From NCBI RefSeq assembly GCF_947503385.1, contig NZ_CANNDO010000004.1, forward strand, positions 124,001 through 188,000: 64,000 bases of DNA, read 5' to 3'. This document shows, one piece after another, positions 62,198 to 64,000 of this stretch; position 1 is the stretch's first letter, and every line of letters starts with the position of its first letter. This stretch comes from an uncultured Tateyamaria sp. (GTDB lineage: Bacteria; Pseudomonadota; Alphaproteobacteria; Rhodobacterales; Rhodobacteraceae). The notes beneath the pieces were generated by a model that had not been told where the DNA came from, ran no database searches, and worked only from the letters and a program-made list of their open reading frames with translations. The translations under genes were made by a program, and so were the position numbers.

Positions 62198-63100
62198 TTA
62201 GGTTGGGTGCTGCGGCGCGGGCAGCGCCTGCAAGTAGTCGACGAAATGCCGGGTGGGTCCCACCACGTGATCGCGCCGCCAGATCGCCGATGTGATCAGC
62301 CGTTCGGTCACATCCTCAATCGGGACAACCACAAGGCCCGGTGCCAGCGCGCTGCACACGTCTTCGGTCAGAACGGTCACCCCCATGCCGCAGGACACAA
62401 GACCAAGGATACCTGCGGTGTTGAACGCCTCCTGCACGATGCGCGGGACAAAGCCCGCGCGGCGGCACAGGGGGATCAGGTAGTCATAAAAATGCTGCCA
62501 GTCAGTGGAATTCCCGTGCACGAAATCCTCGTCCGCCAGATCGGCCAGACAAATGGCATCGCGTTCAGCAAAGGGATGGCTGTCCGCGCAGACACAGACA
62601 AAACGTTCCGATTGCACCGGGTGCTGGTCATAGCCGTCCTTGCTGACCGGGCCGGTGACAAACCCGATGTCCAGCTTGCCCTCGGCCAGCCGGTGCATCT
62701 GGGTCAGCGTCACGCCGTGTTGCGGCTTGAGCGTGATTTGCGGCTGGCGCTCCTGAAAATCCTTGAGCAGCGTCGGCAAGGGACCGGCAATCGCGAAATC
62801 CGTGTACCCGATGCGCAAAGAGCCAATCCGCCCGTCATGGGCGCTGCGCACCTCTTCGGTGGCGCGCTCCATCAGGCTGAGAATCTCATAGGCCCGCCCA
62901 AGGAATGCGCGCCCTGCGGGCGTAATCTGGACGTTCCTGTTGGACCGGATGAACAGCGCCACGCCCAGTTCCGTCTCCAGCGCCTGAATGGCGCGGCTCA
63001 GTGCGGGCTGGGCAATGCCAAGCCTGTCCGCAGCCCGGCGAAAATGCAGGTCTTCGGCGGTGGCGACAAAGTAGCGGACAAGGCGAAGATCGGTGCGCAT
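62198..63100 (-). CDS. LysR-family transcription regulator
   Basis: 300 residues. DNA-binding segment LRLVRYFVATAEDLHFRRAA, DRLGIAQPALSRAIQALETE and effector domain from LRIGYTDFAIAGPLPTLLKD. Divergent from the third TRAP dctP gene, with a dyad between them, so the transporter is its likely target; the amidohydrolase and GTPase genes downstream on the same strand could also be controlled. Confidence 0.9.
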   Translation of the reverse strand: MRTDLRLVRYFVATAEDLHFRRAADRLGIAQPALSRAIQALETELGVALFIRSNRNVQITPAGRAFLGRAYEILSLMERATEEVRSAHDGRIGSLRIGYTDFAIAGPLPTLLKDFQERQPQITLKPQHGVTLTQMHRLAEGKLDIGFVTGPVSKDGYDQHPVQSERFVCVCADSHPFAERDAICLADLADEDFVHGNSTDWQHFYDYLIPLCRRAGFVPRIVQEAFNTAGILGLVSCGMGVTVLTEDVCSALAPGLVVVPIEDVTERLITSAIWRRDHVVGPTRHFVDYLQALPAPQHPT

Positions 63101-63113
63101 GATGCCGTTTCGG

Positions 63114-63136
63114 TATCAAAATTGTTACATTTGATA
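63114..63136. promoter_or_regulatory. Divergent dyad TATCAAA-N9-TTTGATA
   Basis: Perfect 7-base inverted repeat (63114-63120, 63130-63136) just ahead of the LysR start (63100) and about 67 bases before the dctP start. The A-T-C-N-G-A-T character and spacing suit a LysR binding site. Confidence 0.55.
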
Positions 63137-63202
63137 TTATGCCGATCCGATTCCCCATGCAAAGCTGAAAGAAAAAACAGATGGACAACAAGGAGAGACA
63201 AC

Positions 63203-64000
63203 ATGGGATTTCAGATAAAGACTGCCGTGGCAGCACTGGCACTGGCGACAGCCACCACAGCCGTTTCGGCGCAGGACATCACAATGAATGTGGGTTTTGG
63301 CGCGCCTGAGGATTCGCTTTATGGTCGGTTCGGCGCGATTTTCGAAGAGATGGCCGAAGAGTACACCGGCGGGTCCGTCGATGTGCGTCTGCGCTGCTGC
63401 AACCAAATCGCGACCGAGGACGAAGGGTTCCGCGCCATGCAGCTGGGCACGGTCGACGGCTTTTTCATCACAGCCAACAACGTGTCGCCGCACTGGCCGC
63501 TGATGGATGTGACCGTGCTGCCCTATATCTTCCAGAACACCGACCACCTCGCACGGGTTGTGGATGGCGAAGTGGGCGATTTCATCCGCTCGCAACTGCT
63601 GGCCGACACCGGTGTGCATCTTCTGAGCTTTGGTCCGGCGCTTTATCGAGACTTCTACAACTCGGTCCGTCCGGTGAACACGATGGCCGACATGGACGGC
63701 CTCAAAATCCGCACACCGAACAACGCGGTGATGCTGGCCACGTTCGAGGCATTTGGCGCAAACCCCGTGCCGCTGGCATGGTCGGAAACGCCCACCGCGC
63801 TGCAAACAGGCACCGTGGACGGCGGCGACAATGGCACGTCCTTTATCCGCGACATGAGCTTTTATGAGTTCATGCCAAACCTCGTCATCCTCGAACATTT
63901 CGTGTCGATGGCGCCGCTCTTTGCCTCCTCCAGCTTTATGGACCGGCTCAGCGATGAACAGCGCGAGCAGATCATGCGCGCCGCCGTCGATGCGGGCAAC
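63203..64000 (+). CDS. TRAP transporter substrate-binding protein, third copy (partial)
   Basis: 266 codons from ATG 63203 (AGGAGAG upstream) to the window edge, no stop seen. Signal peptide MGFQIKTAVAALALATATTAVSA. The DctP fold shows FGAPEDSLYGRFGAIFEEM, GSVDVRLRCCNQIATEDEG, MADMDGLKIRTPNNAVMLAT (conserved Arg region) and TALQTGTVDGGDNGTSF. A C-C pair at about 55-56 is unusual. The Q and M genes should lie beyond the right edge. Confidence 0.88.
   Translation, partial: MGFQIKTAVAALALATATTAVSAQDITMNVGFGAPEDSLYGRFGAIFEEMAEEYTGGSVDVRLRCCNQIATEDEGFRAMQLGTVDGFFITANNVSPHWPLMDVTVLPYIFQNTDHLARVVDGEVGDFIRSQLLADTGVHLLSFGPALYRDFYNSVRPVNTMADMDGLKIRTPNNAVMLATFEAFGANPVPLAWSETPTALQTGTVDGGDNGTSFIRDMSFYEFMPNLVILEHFVSMAPLFASSSFMDRLSDEQREQIMRAAVDAGN

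Overview
The window looks like chromosomal DNA from a marine alphaproteobacterium, most likely a Roseobacter-group member of the Rhodobacterales. The reasons are high GC content, tight head-to-tail operons with ATGA/GTGA overlaps, three TRAP carboxylate transporters, a glycine-betaine-type ABC importer, BKACE and HpaI catabolic enzymes, and a dacC-type / tmk / holB / tatD / MBL housekeeping run. This is inferred from gene content; there is no rRNA or other phylogenetic marker here.

Layout, left to right. (1) 1-2,300: the 5' end of a circularly permuted ATP-grasp gene, then three tandem secreted tail-collar (MdpB-like) paralogues. (2) 2,589-8,841: a surface-sugar type island with WbqC-like, DegT-type PLP aminotransferase, NeuD-like acyltransferase, B12-binding radical SAM, a beta-propeller glycosidase-like protein and a GT2 glycosyltransferase. 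(3) 8,842-9,558: a gene-free stretch ending in three strong hairpins ahead of an unknown 300-residue protein. (4) 10,458-20,172: the most unusual part, a nine-kilobase minus-strand run that reads LodA/GoxA-like CTQ oxidase with a Tat signal, its GoxB/LodB-like flavoprotein, EgtB, EgtD, a VioB/RebD-type ferritin-like protein, a 12-cysteine protein built on repeated C-x5-C units, a DUF692 (MNIO) enzyme and a DUF2063 partner. A PAS-LuxR regulator follows.

(5) 21,315-28,325: a catabolic operon with BKACE enzyme, TRAP dctPQM, a fused alpha-beta E1 2-oxoacid dehydrogenase, RidA and an HpaI aldolase. (6) 28,322-33,460: a class III nucleotide cyclase, EamA exporter, LysR regulator, and a small secreted NTF2-like plus Tat-exported aldo/keto reductase pair closed by a nested hairpin terminator. 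(7) 33,454-39,945: alpha/beta hydrolase, ProW (with a long N-terminal extension), ProV and ProX, a D-cysteine desulfhydrase/L-cysteate sulfo-lyase-type PLP enzyme, and a divergent LysR with a clear dyad. (8) 39,972-43,380: a DUF1989-GcvT fusion controlled, it seems, by a divergent LacI regulator with two tandem palindromic operators.

(9) 43,434-50,232: tRNA-Ser(UGA) and a conserved run (SPOR lipoprotein, D,D-carboxypeptidase, tmk, holB, tatD, MBL hydrolase, AEC transporter). (10) 50,229-59,624: YihY, LysR, a DUF1445 (putative D-glutamate cyclase family) protein, a second TRAP dctPQM and a full-length HyuA-HyuB 5-oxoprolinase, which together suggest uptake and conversion of 5-oxoproline or D-glutamate. 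(11) 59,625-64,000: a COG0523 GTPase overlapping a metal-dependent amidohydrolase, a LysR regulator, and the start of a third TRAP binding protein that runs off the window.

How region 4 might work (inference): an exported quinoprotein oxidase would make H2O2 and an aldehyde or 2-oxoacid from an amino acid, ergothioneine would give thiol protection, and the MNIO enzyme with its partner would modify the cysteine-rich protein. No CRISPR array, insertion sequence or prophage module was seen.
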